This document shows positions 8,472 to 16,261 of a DNA stretch of 64,000 nucleotides, one piece after another. Position 1 is the first letter of the stretch. Each line of letters begins with the position of its first letter. Location: NCBI GenBank assembly GCA_937923405.1, contig CALDUY010000002.1, forward strand, positions 62,001-126,000, written 5' to 3'. The notes beneath the pieces are model-generated. The model did no database searches. It saw only the letters and a program-made list of their open reading frames with translations, and was not told the origin of the DNA. Origin of the DNA: an uncultured Gemmataceae bacterium. GTDB taxonomy: Bacteria > Planctomycetota > Planctomycetia > Gemmatales > Gemmataceae. The position numbers and the translations under genes were made by a program.

Positions 8472-10640
8472 ATGACCTGCACTAGCCGATTGCTCCTCAT
8501 CCTGTTCGTTGGGGTCGCGGTTTGCGCGGCGCGAGCAGACGAAAAAATCGAATTGATGGGACCGCCGCCTCCGGAACGGCTGCCGATGATCCTTCCCGCG
8601 GTGCCGCCCGCAGATCTGCCACCGCTCGAACCTAAGACTACCAAGGACGAAGCCGCCAACAAGGATTCGGTCCCCGTGGTGGTGACGCCAGTTACTCCAC
8701 TGGCTTCGGTGGCAAGTAACGGTGGAATCGAAGAGTTGTTTGGGCGCTTTTTGCCGCGTATCGGCTATAGCTACGATGCCTTCGACACGGTCGGACGCGA
8801 CGGCGGGCTGTCGGCATTTCAGCTGTTCTTGCCCTTCTGGCAGGATCGCGACTCGACTCGGCTGCTGTTCTCCGACTCGCGCCTGCTGCTCTTCGATGCT
8901 CGTGGCACTGTCGGAGCGAACCTGGGGCTGGGCGGTCGGCTCTTTTCGGAAACTCTGGGCTGCACACTGGGCGGCTACCTTTACTGGGATTATTCCGACA
9001 CGGGCCGCGCTAGCTTTAATCAGGTGTCTGGCGGAATCGAGACGCTCGGCGATCGAGTCGATGCGCGGGCCAACTTCTACGTCCCGATCGGGCGAGATCG
9101 CAAGCAGGTAGATCAGTTCTTCACGGCCAACACCGAACCATACTTCCAGAACAATCTGCTGTACGTCGGTGGCGGTCAAGGAGTGAAGTTCTTCGAGCAA
9201 GCGTTGTACGGGTTCGACACCGAAGCCGGGCTGAAACTGCTGGCCATCGAAGGGTTGGAATTGCGAGCCTTCGCTGGCATGTATCACTATCAGGGTGAGG
9301 CCGCCCAGCAAGCCTGGGGGCCGCGCGGTCGCCTCGAAGCTCGCGTGCGCGACTCCGTGGCGGTCGGCTTGAGTATCCAGAACGACCGACTCTTCGGCAC
9401 AACGGTCAACTGCAACTGTTTGATCTCCTACGGGCGTCTCTCTGGTCGCTCCTACAACGATGGTCCGTCGGCTCCCCTCATGGCCAGTGATCGGCTCGGC
9501 GATCCCGTGGTGCGAATGCAGCATGTCGCCGTCGATCGCCAACAGCAAAACTACGTCGTCGCCGGTACACCGGTAGTCGATCCGCGAACGAATCAGCCCT
9601 ACCTGTTCCTGCACGTTGCTCCCGGGGGGAACAGCGATGGCTCGTTCGAGAATCCGTATCAGTCGCTGGCTCAAGCGTTCGCCGATCCGCGCTTTGCCCA
9701 GGGCAATGTCGTCGTCTATGACCGCTCAGGCGGAGTGTATCAGGGGAATGTCAAGTTCGCCGAAGGTACTCAGTTACTCTCTAGTTCGGCGCTGCAAGTG
9801 CTGCGAACCACGGATGGCTCGATCATCGTACCGCATTCTGGGACTGGCGGACCTCTTCCACGCATTCAAGGTACCGTCTTCCTGGCCAGTCACAGCACCA
9901 TCTCAGGGTTTGATCTGGTCGGTGTGGGCCGTGGTGCGGTCCTCGGCGGCGAGAGACAGCCGATCCGCGACGTCGCCTTGCTCAACAACCAGTTCTCCGG
10001 CCAGGGGGCCTCGGTCTGGTTGCCGAGCGTAGCCGGCTTGGTTCACCTGGAAAACAACCGCTTCGTCGCACCTGAGGTGGCTGGAATCATGTTGGGGACA
10101 CGTGGACTCGATACTGCTACTATTCAGACCCGCAATAATCAAATTAATCATGTAGGCGGCGATGCCATTTCCGTGGTCGCCACCGATCTCAGTCAGATCC
10201 AGACGACGATCAGCCACAACAAGATCGACGAGGCGCGAGGCAACGGTATTCTGGTGATGACAGGGCCAACAGCCCAGGCCAAGATCGACGCAAAAATTGA
10301 GCAAAACGAGATCCGCAATAGTGCATTACAGGGGAGCGGTGGCGTCACTGTGCTGACCACGGGCAGCGGCGAATCGAAGATCACCGCTTCGGTCAAGAAC
10401 AACCAGCTGCTCAACAACGAAGGGCCGGGCTTCACCGCTCGAGTGTTCGGGCCGAACACTCTGGCTTTGGATTTGTTCACCAACAAATCGCTCAGCAATC
10501 GTTCGATGTTTGGCTACCTGTTGCAGCAACAAAATATCGGCGAGTTTCAGTTAGTTGACCCCAGTACGTTGGGGTCGCGCAACGTCGGCAGCGTGATGAC
10601 CACGGGGACGATCAACGAGATTCCGGCCTTGCCGAACTGA
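8472..10640 (+). CDS. Inverse-autotransporter-like protein with beta-helix passenger
   Basis: 722 aa from the ATG at 8472, chosen for AAGGAG about 8 nt upstream and because it opens directly into a signal peptide (LLLILFVGVAVCAARA). After a Pro-rich linker, residues about 85-320 resemble the inverse autotransporter (intimin/invasin, type Ve) barrel: a run with LLLFDARGTVGANLGLGGR and alternating aromatic/Gly strands. Residues about 380-700 look like a right-handed parallel beta-helix, with Asn-rich turns repeating about every 22-25 residues (LLNNQFSGQ, HLENNRFV, ISHNKIDEARGNG, IEQNEIRNS, VKNNQLLNN). The predicted role is a surface-displayed adhesin or carbohydrate-active passenger. A TolC-like trimer or lyase is less likely. 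Domain calls are by eye. Confidence 0.7.
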   Translation: MTCTSRLLLILFVGVAVCAARADEKIELMGPPPPERLPMILPAVPPADLPPLEPKTTKDEAANKDSVPVVVTPVTPLASVASNGGIEELFGRFLPRIGYSYDAFDTVGRDGGLSAFQLFLPFWQDRDSTRLLFSDSRLLLFDARGTVGANLGLGGRLFSETLGCTLGGYLYWDYSDTGRASFNQVSGGIETLGDRVDARANFYVPIGRDRKQVDQFFTANTEPYFQNNLLYVGGGQGVKFFEQALYGFDTEAGLKLLAIEGLELRAFAGMYHYQGEAAQQAWGPRGRLEARVRDSVAVGLSIQNDRLFGTTVNCNCLISYGRLSGRSYNDGPSAPLMASDRLGDPVVRMQHVAVDRQQQNYVVAGTPVVDPRTNQPYLFLHVAPGGNSDGSFENPYQSLAQAFADPRFAQGNVVVYDRSGGVYQGNVKFAEGTQLLSSSALQVLRTTDGSIIVPHSGTGGPLPRIQGTVFLASHSTISGFDLVGVGRGAVLGGERQPIRDVALLNNQFSGQGASVWLPSVAGLVHLENNRFVAPEVAGIMLGTRGLDTATIQTRNNQINHVGGDAISVVATDLSQIQTTISHNKIDEARGNGILVMTGPTAQAKIDAKIEQNEIRNSALQGSGGVTVLTTGSGESKITASVKNNQLLNNEGPGFTARVFGPNTLALDLFTNKSLSNRSMFGYLLQQQNIGEFQLVDPSTLGSRNVGSVMTTGTINEIPALPN

Positions 10641-10761
10641 GCCGTTCCGTCTTGTAGGGAGTGCGTTGCGTCAGGGAACCAAGTTGACGCGAGCCATCGG
10701 CAAGCTACACTGAAGTAACCTGCCGATTCGCCTCCCTGCCAAATACGAGGAACGGCCAACC

Positions 10762-12252
10762 ATGCTCCGCCTCTTGGGTTCACGGAAACAGTTCTGCGAT
10801 GGACTCAGCCGACGTGATTGGCTGCATCTGGGAGCGTTGACCCCACTGGGGCTGCACTTAGCCGGGGCGTTTCGTGCCCAGGCGAGGGCCTCGTCTTCGT
10901 CGGCTCGGGCGGCGGGGTTCGGCCAGGCCAAACGCTGTATCTTACTCTGCCTGTGGGGATCACCCAGCCAACTCGAAACACTCGATCCCAAGCCCGATGC
11001 TCCCGTCGAAGTGCGCGGGGAACTCGGTTCGATCCCGACAAAGATTCCCGGAGTGCGCCTGGGGGAAATTTTTCCGCGAACAGCTCGGCTGCTCGATCGG
11101 CTGTGCGTGCTGCGCTCCCTGACGCATCCCTATCCGATTCATGGTGTGGCCTATGCCACGACCGGTGTGCCGACCTCCGATATTCCCTTGGAGACCAACG
11201 CTCGGGACTCACGGCACTGGCCGTTCATCGGCTCGGTGATCGCTTATCTGGCGGAGAAGCAGGCTCGTTCCGTGCCGACGGTGCCAGCCAACTTCGCCCT
11301 GCCGTTCTACTTTGGCTCGAAGCGCGGTCCAGCGCGATCGGGGCCGTTCGGCGGCTTCCTTGGACCGGCCTATGATCCGGTCTACTCCGAGTTCCGCGCC
11401 GAGGGCATTCGCGTCGTCGAACGAGATGCCGGTACTCCGGGAGTACCGCCGAAGATGGTCGCCGACCCCTACATCGGCATTCGCCCCGAAGATCGCTTTG
11501 AGCTAGGCGGTCCGTCGGCGGAGATTACCCTCGATCGCCTCGATCGTCGCGTGTCACTGGTCCGTCAGTTGGAGACCCAGTCGCGCAAGGTCGATCAGTT
11601 GGGCAACGAAGGAGTGTTTGACCGGCATCAGTCGCTGGCGATGTCGGTGCTGACCTCGGGCAAGCTCCGCGCCGCGCTGGACGTGCAGAAAGAGCCGGCC
11701 TCCCTCCGCCAACGCTACGGCATGACGCTGTTCGGACAGTCTTGTCTGGCAGCGCGGCGCGTTCTGGAAGCGGGCGGCAAGTTCGTCACCGTCTTCTGGG
11801 ATGAATACGGCCTGTTCAACACCGGCTGGGACACTCACGTTCATCACTACCCCAGGCTGCGTGAGGAACTTGGCCCAGGCTTCGACATGGCCTTCAGCAG
11901 CCTCATCACCGACCTAGAAGCACGCGGCATGCTCGACGATACCGCCGTCGTCGTACTCAGCGAGCATGGCCGTACTCCACGGGTGCAGAACGTCAAGGGC
12001 GGCGGACGTGATCATTGGTCGCTGGCCTACTCGGCGCTGTTCGCCGGCGGCGGCTTTGCTCGCGGTCGTGTCCTAGGGCGTACCGATCGCATCGGCGGCA
12101 CCGTGGCCGAGCTACCTTTCTCGCCCAAGGATGTGCTGGCCACGCTATACCATCTACTCGGCATCGATCCGCACCTGGAGATCCACGATCGCCTGGGACG
12201 ACCGATGCCCGTAGGTAGCACCGGACGGGTTCGCAGTGAACTATTGGCTTGA
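10762..12252 (+). CDS. DUF1501 domain protein
   Basis: 496 aa. An N-terminal twin-Arg-like signal (SRRDWL followed by a hydrophobic stretch) leads into a DUF1501 fold, a relative of sulfatases and alkaline phosphatases. Visible signatures are ILLCLWGSPSQLETLDPKP, NTGWDTHVHHYPRL, VVVLSEHGRTPRV and GRDHW. Members are numerous in planctomycetes, often paired with DUF1549/1553 proteins, and have unknown activity; no partner is adjacent here. GAGGAA lies before the ATG. The 3' end overlaps the convergent cyclase gene by 12 bp. Confidence 0.9.
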   Translation: MLRLLGSRKQFCDGLSRRDWLHLGALTPLGLHLAGAFRAQARASSSSARAAGFGQAKRCILLCLWGSPSQLETLDPKPDAPVEVRGELGSIPTKIPGVRLGEIFPRTARLLDRLCVLRSLTHPYPIHGVAYATTGVPTSDIPLETNARDSRHWPFIGSVIAYLAEKQARSVPTVPANFALPFYFGSKRGPARSGPFGGFLGPAYDPVYSEFRAEGIRVVERDAGTPGVPPKMVADPYIGIRPEDRFELGGPSAEITLDRLDRRVSLVRQLETQSRKVDQLGNEGVFDRHQSLAMSVLTSGKLRAALDVQKEPASLRQRYGMTLFGQSCLAARRVLEAGGKFVTVFWDEYGLFNTGWDTHVHHYPRLREELGPGFDMAFSSLITDLEARGMLDDTAVVVLSEHGRTPRVQNVKGGGRDHWSLAYSALFAGGGFARGRVLGRTDRIGGTVAELPFSPKDVLATLYHLLGIDPHLEIHDRLGRPMPVGSTGRVRSELLA

Positions 12253-13950
12253 GCTGAGCCGTCGCACCGCTCGCCCTAAAGTAGTAACGGCAAACACCAG
12301 CGGATACATCTGCTCGAAGTACCACAGTTTGGCGAAGTAGAAGCCGATTGGCGTGGGCTGATGCAGCCGACCTTGCTCGACGGCGTCGATCAGCCAAGCC
12401 AGACCACGCTGCGTCGCCTCGGCGGACGACGTCTCCAGCAACGCCTCGACGGCCAGCGCCGTTTCTTCAACGCTGGAAGGTGTGCCCTTGCAACCGCCCC
12501 AGCCGCCGTCGTCGTTCTGGTTAGCGATCAACCAGGCAATCCCGCGGCGCGCGGGTTCGCTGTCCAGCAAACCCAGGTCGCGATACGCCGCCAAGACACG
12601 CGAGGTGCCGTAGGTCGGGTTGATGTCGTCGGGAGCGAACTGGTTGCCGAACCACAACGGTAACCACGCGCCATCGTCTCGCTGCGACTGTTTCAGATAA
12701 ACCAAGGCTCGACGGATCGGTTCGTCGTACCCCTCCAGAGCGTGCCAGGCACGAACGGCGTGAGCGGTCAAGTCCGTGCCGCTGCGATCGAACGGCAGTT
12801 GGCCCCACCCACGGCAGAAAGTCGGTACACCGCCGTCGCGATTCTGCAACCCGACTAGCCAGTCCGCCGCACGATAGGCTGCCTCACTCGGTTGGCCGAG
12901 TAGGTGCGTCAGGGCTAGGATCGCCCCCGGGGTGTCGTCGGCGTCAGGCACACCGCCGGGCAACGGCGTCCACGACCAACCTCCGGGATCGGCTCCGGTG
13001 TACGGATGCCGCGCTTGATACTGCTGTCGTAGGAGAAACTCCACCAGCGACGACGTAGAGCCGAGACACTTCAGATCGTCCGCCGCTGCCAGGGCGTTGA
13101 TGCTCAACGTCGTGACCCAGGTGGACAAGTTTGTGTCAATCGGCCACGAACCATCGGGACGAACGGAAGCGACAATGAACTCGATACACTGACGAACCAC
13201 TGGGGGCTTGGCCTTGCCCGTCGAGGCCAGGGCTAATGCGACGAAACTGGTCAGCGGAGTTGCTTCGAGGAAGCCGCCGTTGCTGGGCTGAATTCGTGCC
13301 AGGACACGCAAACTCGGAGCGATGGCCCAGCGTCGCCAGACAGCCCAGCTGCGGCGATGATGATGCACAGCCTGACCGATGGCGATCAGCGCGGGCAAAG
13401 CGTAGCTGACGACACGCAGACGGAGGACGCGATACCACGCCTGCGGAAAGCAGGACAGCTCGAACGGCAGCGAGGGCACTTCGGACCAGGGCACCAAGCC
13501 GGCCAAGGCACTGGTCATCAGGATCGGCACGGAGAAGGTGCGATCCTTGCCGTAGCGGCGTCGCACCGCCTCGGCGAGTTCACTGGGCGTCTGGCCGTGA
13601 TGTGCCCGCAACCAGGTTTCGCTCTTGTCTAGAGCGTCGGTAAAGATGTGGGGCTGTCCCGTCAAATGAAACGCCGCTCGACACAGCATCGTCGTCGAGA
13701 TGTTGGAGAAGCTGACGACGGTATCGCCCCAACCGCCATCGGCGTTCTGATGCTCGGCCAGCCAGCGCAGACCTCCGGTGATCAGACGCTCGTGAGCGAC
13801 TCGATCCACCAGGGCTAGTGCGCTGACGGCGACGGCAGTCGAAAGCGCCGAGGTGGACAGTTCCCCGACCCAGTGCCCCGCCTCAGTTCGCTGGGCCAAC
13901 AAGGCCTCTCGCGCTGTGTGATACGCTTGTCGAAGTTTCTGGGTGAACAT
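12241..13950 (-). CDS. Squalene-hopene-cyclase-like terpene cyclase (class II)
   Basis: 569 aa, somewhat shorter than typical squalene-hopene cyclases (about 630). Several QW repeats are visible (QNADGGWG near 70, RPDGSWP near 266, QNRDGGVPTF near 370, QNDDGGWGG near 470). The class II protonation motif DXDD is present as DADDT (336-340), so catalysis is plausible. Canonical SHC has DVDDTA followed by an aromatic-rich pocket; this copy is divergent, and the substrate may not be squalene. The ATG at 13950 overlaps the TGA of the small ORF upstream (TGATG), indicating translational coupling; a GTG one codon earlier is an alternative start. Last gene of the 16.0-12.2 kb minus-strand run. Confidence 0.8.
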   Translation of the reverse strand: MFTQKLRQAYHTAREALLAQRTEAGHWVGELSTSALSTAVAVSALALVDRVAHERLITGGLRWLAEHQNADGGWGDTVVSFSNISTTMLCRAAFHLTGQPHIFTDALDKSETWLRAHHGQTPSELAEAVRRRYGKDRTFSVPILMTSALAGLVPWSEVPSLPFELSCFPQAWYRVLRLRVVSYALPALIAIGQAVHHHRRSWAVWRRWAIAPSLRVLARIQPSNGGFLEATPLTSFVALALASTGKAKPPVVRQCIEFIVASVRPDGSWPIDTNLSTWVTTLSINALAAADDLKCLGSTSSLVEFLLRQQYQARHPYTGADPGGWSWTPLPGGVPDADDTPGAILALTHLLGQPSEAAYRAADWLVGLQNRDGGVPTFCRGWGQLPFDRSGTDLTAHAVRAWHALEGYDEPIRRALVYLKQSQRDDGAWLPLWFGNQFAPDDINPTYGTSRVLAAYRDLGLLDSEPARRGIAWLIANQNDDGGWGGCKGTPSSVEETALAVEALLETSSAEATQRGLAWLIDAVEQGRLHQPTPIGFYFAKLWYFEQMYPLVFAVTTLGRAVRRLSSSQ

Positions 13951-14204
13951 CACTCACTTGTACTCTGGCCATTCGAGGAGCGAGTGTCCGAACTTGGCTG
14001 TTCCGCGAAATCTAGAGAGACAACCAACAATGGTTCGATCAGAACAAATGAATTATCATCGGGATTGATGACAGCGACTCGACGAGGGGCCGCAGCGATG
14101 CAGTCTAGGTGCGGAACGAAAATCATGCGTCCATCTGCTAACCGTAAATGAAAAGGTTGAAACGGTGTTGCTCACATCGCCTCACGAATGCTGGTTACGT
14201 CCAT
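13950..14204 (-). pseudogene. Small conserved ORF (copy B) with nonsense codon at position 11
   Basis: Reading from the ATG at 14204 gives MDVTSIREAM, then TGA (14172-14174), then an open, well-conserved frame (TPFQPFHLRLADGR ... IEPLLVVSL ...) to a TGA at 13950-13952 that overlaps the cyclase start. It is paralogous to copy A immediately upstream: both share xxV..IREA at the start, RLADGR and EPLLVVSL. Length is 84 codons including the internal stop. A CGA-to-TGA change would explain the lesion. No good downstream start precedes the conserved core. The function of this planctomycete-type small protein family is unknown to me. Confidence 0.75.
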
Positions 14205-14294
14205 CGGGTCACTCTCCCAAGGTATTTCGAGGAGCTATCGCTTCACAGATCGAACTCGGACCACCAAGTATCAGACGACCGATGGAGTGAATGC

Positions 14295-14575
14295 TCAGGC
14301 AGGAGCATTCTGACCGTTGCCCTCTTGCGTTCCGGGGCTTGGATACTCGCTTGGCTGCTCCGGAGGCATCTGTTCGAGAGAGACAACCAACAGTGGCTCC
14401 ACGATCGACATTTTGCCTTCCTTGTTATACACCACCACCTCGCGGTTATTAGGAGCCACGAAGATGTAGTCGGGATGCTCTACTGTCAGTTCCCGACCAT
14501 CGGCCAGGCGCATACTGAAGGGACGGAACGGAACGGAACAGTTTTAATCGCTTCACGGATTGCTTGTACGTTCAT
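14295..14575 (-). pseudogene. Small conserved ORF (copy A) frameshifted by a 5-bp repeat expansion
   Basis: The ATG at 14575 lies 3 nt after the stop of the ferredoxin-like gene and reads MNVQAIREAIKTVPFR. It then runs out of frame and stops after about 29 codons. The conserved continuation (MRLADGRELTVEHPDYIF ... VEPLLVVSLEQ) is open from 14513 to 14295 in another frame. Removing one copy of a GGAAC pentamer from the three tandem copies at 14525-14539 restores one continuous frame, reading VPFRPFSMRLADGR across the join. Either a recent pseudogene, a slippage-controlled gene, or a sequencing error. The remaining frame of about 72 codons could be translated on its own from the ATG at 14513. 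Confidence 0.75.
14525..14539. repeat. Three tandem GGAAC pentamers inside a small ORF
   Basis: GGAAC repeated three times, preceded by a partial GGAC copy at 14521-14524. Unit length 5 is not a multiple of three, so each gain or loss changes the reading frame of copy A on the minus strand. Two units would keep the ORF in frame. Confidence 0.85.
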
Positions 14576-14578
14576 CGC

Positions 14579-15568
14579 TTAAATCTCCAATTCATCCAGA
14601 CCGTCGACGAGGGCGTCGAGGTCGTCTTTCGGCGCGGCCGGTTTGTGTGCTTGCCGCTTCGGGATCCCCACCGTCAGACCGACGGCCTGGCGACCCTCCT
14701 TGACCAACTCCGCGTCGCGTTCCTGGGCAGCAATCGCCAAAGCGTCGCCTCCGCCGAACAGTTTCGTCAAATCGATCTTGAGTCCACTCACGCCGCTGAC
14801 GGGAGCGCCGGCGATGCCTGGCGTCTTATGTTCGGGAAACATGATGGCGTTCTCGGGACAAACGCGACTGCAAGCGGGACAACCCTTCTTGCAAGCGTCC
14901 TGGTTTTCGACGACGAGGCGTTCCAGCGAGTCGACCCCATAGACGCCGAACAGGCAAAAATCGAGGCACTCCATACAGTTGGTGCAACGGCTGTAGTCGA
15001 TCACTGGGTACCAGCGTCGTGCTGGCGGAGTGAGCAATTGCTCGGGCGTGAAGCCGTTGCTGCTTGGTTTGGCCACACCTAGCTGCAGTAGAGGCGTGCC
15101 GTTGCGGCTAGCTCGACGAGCCTGGCATTCGGCAGCGATGCGCTTCACCTCATCGACATAGACCCGATGGTCGCTGTGGTCGCGTAGATCCAAGCAGTAG
15201 ATCCAGCGATCCGGCACGTCGGTGGCACCGATGCCCTTGGGCGGTTGGGGCTGTTCCTCCTCGTCGTCGGCTTCGCTTTGCTTGGTGATCTGGCTTTCGC
15301 CGAGTCGTCCCTTGATACCGTCGCGATCGAGCAGCCAGAACGCCGCTCGGGGATACATCCACGAGAGAACGACCATGTCGCCGCTTATGCCTTCGAGAAA
15401 CAGTCGTCCTGTGTGGTTTTCGTCCAGGTCGTACAGGTGCGGTACGATGGAGAGTTCAACGGCTGGCTCCAGCAGCAGAGCGGCGGCGATGCTCTCTTCT
15501 AAGGCTCGCTTGAGCGGGTGTTTGCCTTGGGCCTGGGACAGAACCACGGTAATGCGATGTCGGCTCAT
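14579..15568 (-). CDS. Two-cluster 4Fe-4S ferredoxin-like protein
   Basis: 329 aa. An N-terminal Rossmann-like region (about 1-160, with the acidic insert DDEEEQPQPP) precedes an iron-sulfur region with CTNCMECLDFC (near 206-216) and CKKGCPACSRVCP (near 240-252). Both are arranged as bacterial-type 4Fe-4S motifs, the second with an altered spacing. The C-terminal tail is charged. It is a likely cytosolic electron carrier or a subunit of a redox complex. It starts 6 nt after the GcvH-like gene (GAGGA overlapping that stop), so the two are probably co-translated. The specific family is not recognised. Confidence 0.75.
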   Translation of the reverse strand: MSRHRITVVLSQAQGKHPLKRALEESIAAALLLEPAVELSIVPHLYDLDENHTGRLFLEGISGDMVVLSWMYPRAAFWLLDRDGIKGRLGESQITKQSEADDEEEQPQPPKGIGATDVPDRWIYCLDLRDHSDHRVYVDEVKRIAAECQARRASRNGTPLLQLGVAKPSSNGFTPEQLLTPPARRWYPVIDYSRCTNCMECLDFCLFGVYGVDSLERLVVENQDACKKGCPACSRVCPENAIMFPEHKTPGIAGAPVSGVSGLKIDLTKLFGGGDALAIAAQERDAELVKEGRQAVGLTVGIPKRQAHKPAAPKDDLDALVDGLDELEI

Positions 15569-15574
15569 GGGAAC

Positions 15575-16039
15575 TCAGTCCTCGTTGATTTTGCCTTTAA
15601 TCATCCGCTGGGTGTTTTCCCAGTTATCGGAGAGAAATTGGTGGTAATCCTGCACGCTCAGCAGGGGGGAGTCGTCGTTGGTTTGCAGTTCAAAGAGCCA
15701 GCCTGCGTCGTAGCCGGAGACGTTGATCGCCGAGGGATCCTGCAACAGCGCTTCGTTGAAACGGAGTAGGGTTCCCGTTAACGGAGCAAACAGATCGGAT
15801 TCGGCCTTGGACGTTTCAATGTGGCCGATTTCCTGCATCCGCTTCACTGCGTCGCCTGGATCGACCGACCAGCTGAGAAAGTACACGTCCTGCATCAGCC
15901 GCAACGCGTAGCTGGTAAAGCCGAACCGCCACAGACCCGGTGAGGTAGAAACGGCCCACATGTGGTTACGAGTATAGCGGCGATCAGCAGGCAGTAGGGC
16001 GGCATACTTGCCCATGTGAAACGTCATCGACTCGGACAT
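15575..16039 (-). CDS. GcvH-like lipoyl-domain protein
   Basis: 154 aa with the H-protein fold signature: YTRNHMWA near the N-terminus, and the lipoylation site IETSKAESD with Lys near residue 79. The C-terminal half follows the GcvH pattern (GTLLRFNEAL, AGWLFELQ). Classical GcvH shuttles the aminomethyl group between the P, T and L proteins of the glycine cleavage system, but none of those is in the window. Here it leads an operon with an Fe-S protein. GcvH-like lipoate-binding proteins with non-glycine roles are known, for example in sulfur-oxidising Hdr-like systems. Start at 16039; a Met four codons in is possible. Confidence 0.82.
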   Translation of the reverse strand: MSESMTFHMGKYAALLPADRRYTRNHMWAVSTSPGLWRFGFTSYALRLMQDVYFLSWSVDPGDAVKRMQEIGHIETSKAESDLFAPLTGTLLRFNEALLQDPSAINVSGYDAGWLFELQTNDDSPLLSVQDYHQFLSDNWENTQRMIKGKINED

Positions 16040-16103
16040 GGAACTTGTTCCGCGGTGGGAGAACCAGCAAGCCTACCGTTCAGTGTAGCAGTCGGAGAGG
16101 GGG

Positions 16104-16147
16104 AAAACGAGAACGTCCGCGGCGCAATTTCTAGCGTTGCGGACGTT
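16104..16147 (-). terminator. Hairpin with TTTT, end of Cys-rich gene transcript
   Basis: On the minus strand, a perfect 9-bp stem AACGTCCGC / GCGGACGTT is followed by CTCGTTTTCCC. It lies about 115 nt after the stop of the Cys-rich gene and just upstream of the GcvH-like gene, so it probably separates the two transcripts. Confidence 0.55.
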
Positions 16148-16205
16148 CGACTCGCGGCGTCCGAGAAGAAGGACGCTGGAACAGGAAGAGATGTTCCGCT
16201 GCACT

Positions 16206-16245
16206 GGCTTCTCGCGGGGAGAAAGGGTTAGCCTCGCGAGGAGCC
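16206..16245 (-). other. Long hairpin directly after the Cys-rich gene
   Basis: About a 14-bp stem (16206-16219 with 16232-16245, including G-T pairs) around a 12-nt loop, starting 17 nt after the stop at 16262. There is no T-run, so this is more likely an mRNA 3' stabiliser or part of a two-hairpin terminator. Confidence 0.5.
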
Positions 16246-16261
16246 GTTCGCGCGGTTGGGC

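Noticed and set aside
8367-9674. 435-codon minus-strand ORF
   Set aside because: Antisense to the autotransporter-like gene, without recognisable features.
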